The notes under the pieces: model-generated | What the model saw: only the letters and a program-made list of their open reading frames with translations | Told to the model about the DNA's origin: nothing | The model's database searches: none | NCBI RefSeq assembly: GCF_900109705.1 | Contig: NZ_FOAI01000005.1 | Location: 1 to 64,000 of the forward strand | Source: Roseivivax marinus | GTDB taxonomy: Bacteria; Pseudomonadota; Alphaproteobacteria; Rhodobacterales; Rhodobacteraceae | Direction of reading: 5' to 3' | DNA: 64,000 bases | Translations under genes and position numbers: made by a program | Shown here: positions 52,921 to 60,584 of the stretch, one piece after another | How the letters are laid out: each line of letters opens with the position of its first letter | How positions within the stretch are numbered: position 1 is the stretch's first letter

Positions 52921-54798
52921 TTAGCGCGCGGGCATCCCCTTGGTGCGCGCCAGACGCTTCTGCGCGGCAATGCGGAACGGCGCGTTCGGGGCGCCGTAGC
53001 CGCGATAGCCGGGCTCGCGCTGGACCACCTCGATGAAGATACCGCCGGGCAGGGCGCGCGAGTAGAACTGGAAGAACCCCGCCGCGCCGTCGTGGTCGTA
53101 AAGGATGTTCGCCGCGCGCATCCGCTCGATCACCGCGTCGGGCAGGTCCACGCGCGCCGCGAGGTCGGCATAGTAATTGCCCGGGATCGGCAGCGGTTCG
53201 AAGCCCCGCGCGGCGCAGGCCTCGGCGGTGGCGAAGATGTCGTCGGTGGCCAGCGCCACGTGCTGCACCGAGGCGCCGAAGGTGTCGGCGAGGAACCTTC
53301 CCGCGAGGGTGCGGTGGGTCTCGGCCCCGTTCAGGGTGACCCGCAGGCCGGTGCCGGTGCGGCTCTCGACCGCCTGGCTGCGCACCACGCCGTCGGGGTC
53401 GATCACGTCCACCATGGGCGATTTGGTCATGTCAAAGAGCGACAGGTAGAACAGTGTCCAGCCGAGCATCTCGTCGTAGGACATGGTCTGCGCGATATGG
53501 TCCACGTGCGTCATGCCGGCACCGCGGTCGCCGCTGTCCTCGGGGACGAACTCGCGCTCCCAGACGGTCGAGAGGCCCTCGTCGAGCAGGTGCATCACCG
53601 AACCCGACAGGCCGCGGATCGCGGGGATCGCCATCTCTCCGGGTCCGAGCGGCTGCGAGAACGGCTCGAGCCGCAAGCCCTCGGCGCGTGTCACCGCGTC
53701 GGCGGCGGAGCCCACCGACAGGCCGATGTCGCACACGCATGTGCCGCGGGCGTTCCAGCTGGTGGCGGCGTGGCCCTCTTCCTCGCGGTTCACGATCAGG
53801 CGGATGTCGCCCTGGGTCCAGAGGTCCACGGCCTTGTTGCGGTGCCGCGCGCTGCGCGTGAAGCCCAGCGATGCGAAGGCGCCGGCAAGGGTGTCGGCTT
53901 CCTCGCCCCGGCTCGCGAACTCGGCGAAGGCGATGCCGCCGGTCTCGACGCGGGCGGGCAGGCGGGGGGCGCCGGTGTCGGGCTCGGCGCGGCGCACGTC
54001 GTCGAGCAGGACCACGAGGCTGCGATAGCCGTCCGCCGCGATCCGCGCGGGGTCGCCTCCGCGGAACTGGTCGTTGAAGATCTCGAGACTGATCGGCCCG
54101 GCATAGCCCGTCGCGCGGACCGCCTGCATGAAGCGCTTCACCTCGAGGTCGCCCTCGCCCGGCATGTTGCGGAAGTGGCGCGACCAGTAGAGCAGGTCCA
54201 TGTCGATCTTCGGCGCGTCGGCAAGCTGCACGAAGAACACCTTGTCGCCGGGAATGGAGCGGATCGTCTCGGGGTCGATGCCGCGGCCCAGCGTGTGGAA
54301 GCTGTCGAGGATCAGCCCGATATTGGGATGGTCGGCGCGGCGCACGATCTCCCACGCGTCGCGGTGGTCGTCCACGTGCCGGCCCCAGGCCAGCGCCTCG
54401 TACCCGACCTTGAGGCCGCGCTCCCGCGCGATCTCGCCCAGCTCGGAGAGGTCGTCGGCCGCCCGGTCGATGCCGCCGAGCGAGCGGGGATGCACCGAGG
54501 AGCAGATCAGCATCATGTCGGTGCCGAGCTCGGCCATGGTGTCGAACTTGTGCTTCGCGCGGTCGAAGGCCTTGGTCCGGTAGGGCTCGGGCAGGCATTC
54601 GAAGTCTCGGAACGGCTGGAACAGCGTGATCTCCAGCCCGTGGTCGCGGATCATCCGGCCGACCTCGCGCGGGCCGCCGTCATGGGTGACGAAGTCCTGC
54701 TCGAAGATCTCGATTCCGTCGAAGCCCGCTGCGGCGATCGCGTCGAGCTTCTCGGTCAGGGTTCCGGCGATGGAGACGGTGGCGATGGAGGTTTTCAT
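52921..54798 (-). CDS. quiC: 3-Dehydroshikimate dehydratase, two-domain (QuiC-type)
   Basis: 625 residues. N-terminal AP-endonuclease-type TIM barrel (about 1-280; GFDGIEIFEQDF, LILDSFHTLGRG, VFFVQLADAPKIDMDLLYWS) that dehydrates 3-dehydroshikimate to protocatechuate. The C-terminal VOC part (about 290-610) resembles hydroxyphenylpyruvate dioxygenase (HVDHIAQTMSYDEMLGW; VQHVALATDDI; GIFIEVVQREPGYRGYG). The HPPD-like half is a known feature of bacterial QuiC1 proteins. Operon with a TRAP transporter and a shikimate dehydrogenase supports quinate/shikimate use. Confidence 0.85.
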   Translation of the reverse strand: MKTSIATVSIAGTLTEKLDAIAAAGFDGIEIFEQDFVTHDGGPREVGRMIRDHGLEITLFQPFRDFECLPEPYRTKAFDRAKHKFDTMAELGTDMMLICSSVHPRSLGGIDRAADDLSELGEIARERGLKVGYEALAWGRHVDDHRDAWEIVRRADHPNIGLILDSFHTLGRGIDPETIRSIPGDKVFFVQLADAPKIDMDLLYWSRHFRNMPGEGDLEVKRFMQAVRATGYAGPISLEIFNDQFRGGDPARIAADGYRSLVVLLDDVRRAEPDTGAPRLPARVETGGIAFAEFASRGEEADTLAGAFASLGFTRSARHRNKAVDLWTQGDIRLIVNREEEGHAATSWNARGTCVCDIGLSVGSAADAVTRAEGLRLEPFSQPLGPGEMAIPAIRGLSGSVMHLLDEGLSTVWEREFVPEDSGDRGAGMTHVDHIAQTMSYDEMLGWTLFYLSLFDMTKSPMVDVIDPDGVVRSQAVESRTGTGLRVTLNGAETHRTLAGRFLADTFGASVQHVALATDDIFATAEACAARGFEPLPIPGNYYADLAARVDLPDAVIERMRAANILYDHDGAAGFFQFYSRALPGGIFIEVVQREPGYRGYGAPNAPFRIAAQKRLARTKGMPAR

Positions 54799-54799
54799 C

Positions 54800-56074
54800 T
54801 CAGAATCCCAGCACGGTCGGTAGGAAGGTCACGAGGCCCGGCACGAAGGTCAGGATCAGCAGGACCAGCACCTCGACCGCGAAGAACGGCATGATCGACC
54901 GCACCAGCCGCGCCATGCCGACCTGCGCCACGCCCTCGGCCACGAAGAGGCACAGCCCGAGCGGCGGCGTTATGAGACCGATCATCAGGTTGAAGATGAC
55001 GATGATCCCGAAATGCACCGGGTCGACGCCCATCGACACCGCGATCGGGTGCATGATCGGCACGAGGACCAGCATCGCGGCGATCCCCTCGAGGACGAGG
55101 CCCACGGCAAGGAACAGAAGTATCGTGGCGATCAGGAAGGTGAACTTGCTGTCCACGTTCGACAGCACCCAGTCCGTCAGCATGTTGGGCACGCGATTGT
55201 AGGTCAGGACCCAGTTGGCCGCGGTGACCGCCGCGATGATGATGAGGATCACCGCGCTGTCGCGCATGGAGCTGGTGAAGATCGACGGCAGCCGGCCGAG
55301 CGGGATCGCACGGTAGACCAGCACGCCGAGGATCAGCGCGTAGGCAACGGCGAATGCCGCCGCCTCGGTCGGGGTGACGATGCCCAGCAGGATCGAGCCC
55401 ACCACGAAGACCGGCATGAAGAGGGGCAGGATGCCACCGAACAGCGCTTCGCGCGCAGGGCGCGCCTCGCTGATGGTCTCGGGGTGCGGGTCGTCGACCT
55501 TGACGGTTGCCATGACGTAGGCGGACAGGAACACCGCCAGCAGGACGCCGGGGATGATGCCCGCCAGGAACAGGGCCGGGACCGAAACGCCCGAGACGAT
55601 CAGCGCGTAGATGATGACGGGGATCGACGGCGGAATGATCGGGCCGATCACCGACGAGGCGGCGGTCAGCGCGGCGGCGAAGCTGCGGTCGTAGCCGTGG
55701 CGCTCCATCTCGGGGATGAACACCCGGCCGATTGCCGAGGTGTCGGCCACTGCGGACCCAGACAGGCCCGCGAAGATCACGCTGGCCCAGATGTTCACGA
55801 GCGCGAGGCCGGCGCGAAGCTTGCCCACCAGAACGTTGCAGAAGGCGATGATCCGGCCAGTGATGCCGCTCTCGTTCATCACCTCACCCGCGAGGATGAA
55901 GAGCGGGATGGCCAGCAGCGGGAACGAGTTCAGTCCCTTGAACATCTCGTTCGCGACGAGTCGCAGCGCGTAGGGCGCCTCGCCCGTGGCCATGAAGAAG
56001 GCCAGGGCGGCGATGATCGCGATGGCGATGGGCACACCGGCGACGAGGCCGGCCAGCAGGATGATCCAGGTCAT
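54800..56074 (-). CDS. TRAP transporter large permease, quinate/shikimate-type operon
   Basis: 424 residues, DctM family (LLAIPLFILAGEVMNESGIT, SVIGPIIPPSIPVIIYALIV, GLVLEGIAAMLVLVPIMHPI, FNLMIGLITPPLGLCLFVAE). Start ATG 56074 overlaps dctQ by 4 nt. Probably imports shikimate, quinate or dehydroshikimate, inferred from the neighbouring enzymes. Confidence 0.92.
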   Translation of the reverse strand: MTWIILLAGLVAGVPIAIAIIAALAFFMATGEAPYALRLVANEMFKGLNSFPLLAIPLFILAGEVMNESGITGRIIAFCNVLVGKLRAGLALVNIWASVIFAGLSGSAVADTSAIGRVFIPEMERHGYDRSFAAALTAASSVIGPIIPPSIPVIIYALIVSGVSVPALFLAGIIPGVLLAVFLSAYVMATVKVDDPHPETISEARPAREALFGGILPLFMPVFVVGSILLGIVTPTEAAAFAVAYALILGVLVYRAIPLGRLPSIFTSSMRDSAVILIIIAAVTAANWVLTYNRVPNMLTDWVLSNVDSKFTFLIATILLFLAVGLVLEGIAAMLVLVPIMHPIAVSMGVDPVHFGIIVIFNLMIGLITPPLGLCLFVAEGVAQVGMARLVRSIMPFFAVEVLVLLILTFVPGLVTFLPTVLGF

Positions 56075-56595
56075 GTGCGTCCCTCCGACAGGCGGTCGAT
56101 CAGCCGGGCAATGGCGGCAAGCGTCAGGAGCGCGCCGCCGAAGGCGATGGCGAACTGCCAAGGCCCCATGCGGCCTAGCCATTCCAGCGCGGTGATCCCG
56201 GTGGCATCTGCCAGCGCGTCGGCCGCCTGCGTCAGTCCGCTGGCGTCGCGGTCGGCCCGGCGCAGGCCGAACACGACCCCCGCCCAGGTCAGCGCGATCC
56301 CGGTCACGATCGTCACCCCGTCCGACACCAGCGCGAGACCCGCGCGGACCTTCTCGCTCAGCAGGTCGACGACGACCGCAAAGCGGATGTGGCTGTCGGT
56401 CAGGTAGGCCAGCGCGAGGCCGAACATGACTCCGTAGATCGTCAGGTAGATCGGCAGCTCCTCGCCCCACGGGACCGAGCGGCCGACAAGGTAGCGACGC
56501 AGCGAGTTGAACAGGATGACGCCGAAGACCAGCGCCATCGAGAGACCGGCGCCGAATGCGCAGATCCGCCGCAGGACGGCCGAGAACGATGACAT
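56071..56595 (-). CDS. TRAP transporter small permease
   Basis: 174 residues, DctQ family, four helices (MALVFGVILFNSLRRYLVGR; EELPIYLTIYGVMFGLALAY; HIRFAVVVDLL). Normal length, unlike the extended small permease at 40323. ATG 56595. Confidence 0.88.
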   Translation of the reverse strand: MSSFSAVLRRICAFGAGLSMALVFGVILFNSLRRYLVGRSVPWGEELPIYLTIYGVMFGLALAYLTDSHIRFAVVVDLLSEKVRAGLALVSDGVTIVTGIALTWAGVVFGLRRADRDASGLTQAADALADATGITALEWLGRMGPWQFAIAFGGALLTLAAIARLIDRLSEGRT

Positions 56596-56675
56596 GAGAC
56601 CCTCCGGGGGTGCTGGGAGACAGGTGCCGGCGCGCGCATCCCCTTCGGGGATTTGAAGGCGGCGCGCCGACGGGG

Positions 56676-56710
56676 ACGCGGGACCGGCGGAGGAGGAGCC
56701 GGTCCCGCGT
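56676..56710 (-). terminator. Strong hairpin between TRAP dctP and dctQ genes
   Basis: Perfect 13-bp stem ACGCGGGACCGGC / GCCGGTCCCGCGT with a 9-nt loop (TCCTCCTCC on the coding strand), 9 nt after the dctP stop codon. No T-tract. Same position as the hairpin in the other TRAP operon; probably protects or attenuates. Confidence 0.7.
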
Positions 56711-56719
56711 CTTGCGGGA

Positions 56720-57730
56720 TCAGCCCTCGGACGCGGCCGAGACGGCCTCCTGCAGACGGTCGATCCACTCGGCCTGCTCACCGAGCTCGCCGCGCAGGTA
56801 CTCGATCACAGCGGGCTGTGCCGCATCGGCGAAAGCCTGGATCTCGCCGGCGGTGGGCGAGTAGACCTGCATGCCCTCTTCCTGCACGAGCTTCACGCCC
56901 TCTGCCGTGTTCCACTGCTGGATCGCGCGGCCCATGGTCGAGGCCACGTCGGCGGCCTTCTGGACCACTTCCTGCTGAGCGGGTTCGAGCGACTGGAAGA
57001 ATTCGTCGGACATGACGAAGAAGTCCGCCGCGTAGACGTGGCCGTCGAGGGTCATGTACTGCTGCAGCTGGTGCAGGCCGTTGTTGTAGATGACGCCGAC
57101 CGGGTTCTCCTGGCCGTCCACCACGCCGGTCGACAGCGCGTTCGGAAGCTCGGTCCAGGCGATCGGGGTCGGCTCGCCACCCAGGGCCTCGACCATCTCA
57201 ATGTAGAGCGGGATCGGCTGGACGCGGAACTTCAGGCCCTCCATGTCCGCGGGCGAGGTGATCTCGCGCTCGGAGTTGGTGAAGTTGCGGAAGCCGGTCT
57301 CGCCGTAGGCCAGCGTGCGAAGGCCGGTCTCTTCGAGGCAGTGCTCGGCCAGCGCGTCGCCGAATTCGCCGTCGAGGACCTCCCACGCCACGGGCGCCGA
57401 CGAGAAGGTGTAGGGGATGTCGAGCACGCCCGCCGCGGGGCACGCCTTGGACATCGCGCCCGAGACCAGCGCCATCTGCAGCGTGCCGTCCTGCGCCTGG
57501 CCGACGAGTTCGTCCTCGTTGCCGAGTGCGCCCGCCGGGAACAGCTCGACCGTCATGTCGGTCTCGCCCTCGACGATGTTCTTGAAGATCTGCGCGGCCG
57601 CGCCTTTCTTGGAGCCGGTCCACTCGTCGGGATCGACGTGGGCGAGGCGGATGGTCTGGGCCTGCGCCGAGGCGGCGAGGCCGAGGGTGATCGCGGTGGT
57701 CGCCGCGAGGGTCTTGACGGTGAGACGCAT
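56720..57730 (-). CDS. TRAP transporter solute-binding protein
   Basis: 336 residues, DctP family with intact signal peptide (LAATTAITLGLAASAQA). Core: FPAGALGNEDELVGQAQDGT, MEGLKFRVQPIPLYIEMVEA, PIAWTELPNALSTGVVDGQE with the Arg and Asn/Gln that contact carboxylates. Binds the imported acid in the periplasm. First transporter gene after the shikimate dehydrogenase gene (23 nt). Confidence 0.92.
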   Translation of the reverse strand: MRLTVKTLAATTAITLGLAASAQAQTIRLAHVDPDEWTGSKKGAAAQIFKNIVEGETDMTVELFPAGALGNEDELVGQAQDGTLQMALVSGAMSKACPAAGVLDIPYTFSSAPVAWEVLDGEFGDALAEHCLEETGLRTLAYGETGFRNFTNSEREITSPADMEGLKFRVQPIPLYIEMVEALGGEPTPIAWTELPNALSTGVVDGQENPVGVIYNNGLHQLQQYMTLDGHVYAADFFVMSDEFFQSLEPAQQEVVQKAADVASTMGRAIQQWNTAEGVKLVQEEGMQVYSPTAGEIQAFADAAQPAVIEYLRGELGEQAEWIDRLQEAVSAASEG

Positions 57731-57753
57731 GAGGTTCCTCCCTTTGGTGCGTG

Positions 57754-58632
57754 TCAGGTCGCGAAGGCGTCGAACGTCGCCTTCATCTCGTCGGGGCAGG
57801 CGGGCCTGCCGGTGAACAGCTCGAAGGCGCGCACGGCCTGGAAAACGGCCATGCCGGAACCCGGAAGCACCCGGCAGCCGCGGTCGCGCGCCTCGGCCAG
57901 AAGCCGGGTCTCGAGCGGGAAATAGACGATGTCGGCCACCCACTGATCCGGGCCGAGAAGCCCGGTGTCGATCGCGGTGCCGGGCAGTTTGGCCATGCCC
58001 ATGGGCGTGGCGTTCACAACCCCGTCGGGGCGGTCGGTGTCGAAGAGCCGGGCCGCGTCGCCCACCGCGGCGGCGCGGAAGGTCGGATGGGTCGCCGTCA
58101 GCGCGCCGGCCAGCGCGTCGGCACGGCCGGTGTCGCTGTCGAGGATCGACAAGCGGGAGACCCCGCTTTGCGCCAGCGCATGTGCCACCGCCACGCCCGC
58201 GCCGCCGGCGCCCAGCAGCAGGACGTGCGAGGTTTCCGCGTCGGGCAGGCCGCGGCGGAAGCTCTCGGCGAAGCCCCAGAGGTCGGTGTTGTGGCCGGTG
58301 CGGCGGCCCTCGGCGAACACTACGGTGTTCACGGCGCCCACCGCGCGCGCGTTGTCGGAAAGGGCGTCGAGATGGTCGATCACCTCGATCTTGAAGGGGT
58401 AGGTGACGTTCAGCCCGTCGAAGCCGTCGGCCTCTGCCAGGTCAAGAACCGCCGCGAGCGTCAGGCCTGAATTCTCGGGCGCGTCCATGTCCAGAAGCCG
58501 GTAGTCGCCCGAGAGGCCCTGACGCTCGGCCTCGGCGACATGCATCGCCGGTGTCCGCGACAGGGTGATTCCCCGGCCGACGAGGCCGGCCAAAAGGCGG
58601 CGTGCCTGGATGTCTGTATCGGCGACTCGCAC
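57754..58632 (-). CDS. Shikimate/quinate dehydrogenase
   Basis: 292 residues, AroE family. Substrate-site LSRTPAMHVAEAE (Ser-Thr pair), NVTYPFKIEVIDHLDALSD (catalytic Lys and following Asp), NTDLWGFAESF; NAD(P)-loop LLLGAGGAGVAVAHAL and NATPMGM. The LDSD segment after the glycine loop lacks the basic NRT motif, which favours NAD use and a catabolic role. GTG 58632 follows GAGGAGGAG; the upstream ATG 58665 lies inside an operator, so GTG is preferred. First gene of the operon with TRAP and quiC. Confidence 0.87.
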   Translation of the reverse strand: MRVADTDIQARRLLAGLVGRGITLSRTPAMHVAEAERQGLSGDYRLLDMDAPENSGLTLAAVLDLAEADGFDGLNVTYPFKIEVIDHLDALSDNARAVGAVNTVVFAEGRRTGHNTDLWGFAESFRRGLPDAETSHVLLLGAGGAGVAVAHALAQSGVSRLSILDSDTGRADALAGALTATHPTFRAAAVGDAARLFDTDRPDGVVNATPMGMAKLPGTAIDTGLLGPDQWVADIVYFPLETRLLAEARDRGCRVLPGSGMAVFQAVRAFELFTGRPACPDEMKATFDAFAT

Positions 58633-58663
58633 GGGCTCCTCCTCCGTTGCGCTTCCACCCATC

Positions 58664-58683
58664 AATGGACCACCCGGTTAAAT
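58664..58683. promoter_or_regulatory. Operator copy 1, ACC-N4-GGTTAAAT
   Basis: AATGGACCACCCGGTTAAAT, partly palindromic. Copy 2 lies exactly 31 bp further (three helical turns) with the same ACC-N4-GGTTAAAT core. Both are in the 118-bp divergent region between aroE-like and tetR genes. Confidence 0.7.
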
Positions 58684-58694
58684 CTGTCAAGAGA

Positions 58695-58714
58695 ATTGAA
58701 CCGACGGGTTAAAT
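58695..58714. promoter_or_regulatory. Operator copy 2, ACC-N4-GGTTAAAT
   Basis: ATTGAACCGACGGGTTAAAT; the half-sites TTGAACC and GGGTTAA are near-complementary. Probable binding site of the divergent TetR regulator. Confidence 0.7.
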
Positions 58715-58750
58715 GTGCTTCCTTGCGGGACGACGGAGGGGAGGGCGACG

Positions 58751-59398
58751 ATGGCCGAGACGGAGAAGCGTGGACGGTCCTGGAAGCAGGATCCGGAGGC
58801 GGTGCGCGCCGACATCCTCGCCGCCGCCCGCGCCGAGTTCGCCGAGCATGGTCTCTCGGGGGCGCGGGTCGACCGCATCGTGCGCAACACCGCCACGTCG
58901 AAGCGCATGGTCTTCTACTATTTCGGGGACAAGGAAGGGCTCTACCGCGCCGTTCTGGAAGAGGCCTATGCCCGCGTGCGCGCGCAGGAAGAAGAGCTCG
59001 ATCTGGAAGGGCTGGCCCCCGACGCCGCGCTGCGCCGGTTGGTGCGGTTCACCTTCGACCACCACCGCGCCAATCCCGACTTCATCCGCCTCGTGGCGAT
59101 CGAAAACGTCCACCGGGCACGTCACCTCCTGGAGATTCCGTCGCTGGCCCAGACCAACCGGGCGGTGATCGACAAGCTCGAGCGGATCTGCGCTGCCGGA
59201 ATTGCCTCGGGTCTCTTCCGGTCCGACGTCTCGGCGTTGCGACTGCACTGGCAGATCAGTGCGCTGTGCTTCTTCAACATCTCGAACCGGGCCACCTTCG
59301 GCACGAACTTCGGCAACGCGCTGTTCGAGGATGCGGCCCAGGATACGCTCCGCGACGAGCTGGCCGAGATGATCCTCGGTTCGGTGCGGGCGACCTGA
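58751..59398 (+). CDS. TetR-family repressor of the dehydroshikimate operon
   Basis: 215 residues. HTH about 30-55 (GLSGARVDRIVRNTATSKRMVFYYFGDKEGLY), then an all-helical ligand domain. ATG 58751 follows GGAGGGGAGGG; an earlier TTG/other start at 58715 is unlikely. Divergent from the shikimate dehydrogenase operon with twin operators between; likely senses a pathway intermediate such as shikimate, quinate or protocatechuate. Confidence 0.87.
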   Translation: MAETEKRGRSWKQDPEAVRADILAAARAEFAEHGLSGARVDRIVRNTATSKRMVFYYFGDKEGLYRAVLEEAYARVRAQEEELDLEGLAPDAALRRLVRFTFDHHRANPDFIRLVAIENVHRARHLLEIPSLAQTNRAVIDKLERICAAGIASGLFRSDVSALRLHWQISALCFFNISNRATFGTNFGNALFEDAAQDTLRDELAEMILGSVRAT

Positions 59399-59779
59399 CC
59401 CTCTCTTTCCCGTGTTCCGGGTTTCTCGGCGTTCGGCCGGCGCATGCCGCTTGGAATTCGAGCATCTGCACTCAATTCGGGCAAATGCCTCCGTTTGCCG
59501 AATTGATGTGCGAAACATATTCGAATTGACAGCGATATAGGCGGAATTAGGGCGGATGACGCCGATTGGCGTCTGGCGCCCGTGTTGCCGAAGTGGAAGG
59601 CGGGGTTGACACTTGCTATTCCGTGGATGTGTTCCGACAAATCTCTGGAAAAAAAATATATAATTTATCTGGCTGCAACCAGCTTTCGCTTAGGTTGAGT
59701 TAATCGTGGCGGAATTGAGCAATTCGCTGCCGACCGGTCGGCAATAAGTCCCCGACGCGCCACGTCAAGACCATGCCGC
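59399..59779. other. Intergenic region, partly A+T-rich
   Basis: No start codon-bearing frame. Contains the inverted repeat 59473-59505 and an A+T-rich segment about 59640-59705 (ten A/T-rich bases in a row) that could be a promoter. It borders the decayed acetyltransferase fragment. Confidence 0.5.
59473..59505. repeat. Bulged 12-bp inverted repeat downstream of tetR
   Basis: CAATTCGGGCAAA and TTTGCCGAATTG pair over 12 positions with a single extra G on the left arm; 8-nt loop. No T-tract. Could be an operator or a junction scar. Confidence 0.5.
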
Positions 59780-59929
59780 CCGTCGCGCTGGGACGCGACG
59801 CGGTGGTTCTACCAGTATGCCGCGCCGCTCTGGAGCGAAGAGCTCGCCAGCGTGCGCGTGGACCTCGACCGGCCGGCGCGCGACGGCGCCCGGCTCGAAC
59901 TCTGCACCACCAAGGAGACCCAATCATGA
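59780..59929 (+). pseudogene. 3'-end remnant of a gene upstream of algF (AlgJ/AlgX-like?)
   Basis: About 49 codons, ending RWFYQYAAPLWSEELASVRV then DLDRPARDGARLELCTTKET and QS-stop. The frame is open back to 59699 but has no ATG, GTG or TTG before GTG within the fragment. Its stop overlaps the algF start as ATGA with AAGGAG inside it, the signature of a genuine co-translated gene end. In alginate operons AlgJ or AlgX precede AlgF; identification with them is inferred from position only. Confidence 0.6.
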
Positions 59930-60546
59930 TCGCACGCAACGCCGCAGCCGCCACCGCCTTCGCCCTTCTCGCCGGGGTCGCCGCGCCGGCCGCTCTGGCC
60001 CAGGACGGCGGTCTCTACCCCGATCCGGGTGCGCCCGACGCGTCGTTCGTGCGGGTCATCGCGCCCGACGCCAATGGCGCCACCATCGACGGCCAGGACG
60101 TCGATTTCACCGAAGTGGGCGTGTCGCCCTATGTCGAGGTCTCGCCCGGATCGCTCGTCATCGCGGGCCCCGACGGCGACAGCGAGGTCGAGGTCGGCGC
60201 CAACACCCACTACACCTTCGCCGGGGGCACCCTGATCGAGGACGCGGTCAAGGACAGCCCCGCGCAGGCGGATCTGCTGCTCTACAACCTGAGCGACCAC
60301 GCGTCGGTCGACCTTTACGCGGTCGAAGCAGACACGCTGGCCCTCTCGGGCGTCGGGCAGGGCGCGCATTCGGGCGTGGGCCTCAAGGCGCCGCTGACAC
60401 TGACCTTCGAAGTACGCGACGGCGACACGACGCTTGCCGCGCTCGAGCCTGTCGATCTGCGCCGCGGCACCGGCACCACGGTGGTGGTCAGCGGCAGCGG
60501 CGATGCGGTGACCGCGGGCGCCATGACCAGCACCTACGCCGAATGA
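59926..60546 (+). CDS. algF: AlgF-like alginate O-acetylation protein
   Basis: 206 residues with signal peptide (FALLAGVAAPAALAQ). Starts GGLYPDPGAPDASFVRVIAP, then two beta domains (FTEVGVSPYVEVSPGSLVIA; LLLYNLSDHASVDLYAVEAD), the layout of AlgF, a periplasmic partner of the AlgI/J/X acetylation machinery. No AlgI or AlgJ is intact in the window. Coupled to the fragment upstream; Sel1-repeat gene 38 nt downstream. Confidence 0.78.
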   Translation: MIARNAAAATAFALLAGVAAPAALAQDGGLYPDPGAPDASFVRVIAPDANGATIDGQDVDFTEVGVSPYVEVSPGSLVIAGPDGDSEVEVGANTHYTFAGGTLIEDAVKDSPAQADLLLYNLSDHASVDLYAVEADTLALSGVGQGAHSGVGLKAPLTLTFEVRDGDTTLAALEPVDLRRGTGTTVVVSGSGDAVTAGAMTSTYAE

Positions 60547-60584
60547 TCTGTCGCCGGCCCCGCAACTCCAAGAGGAGGTTTCCA

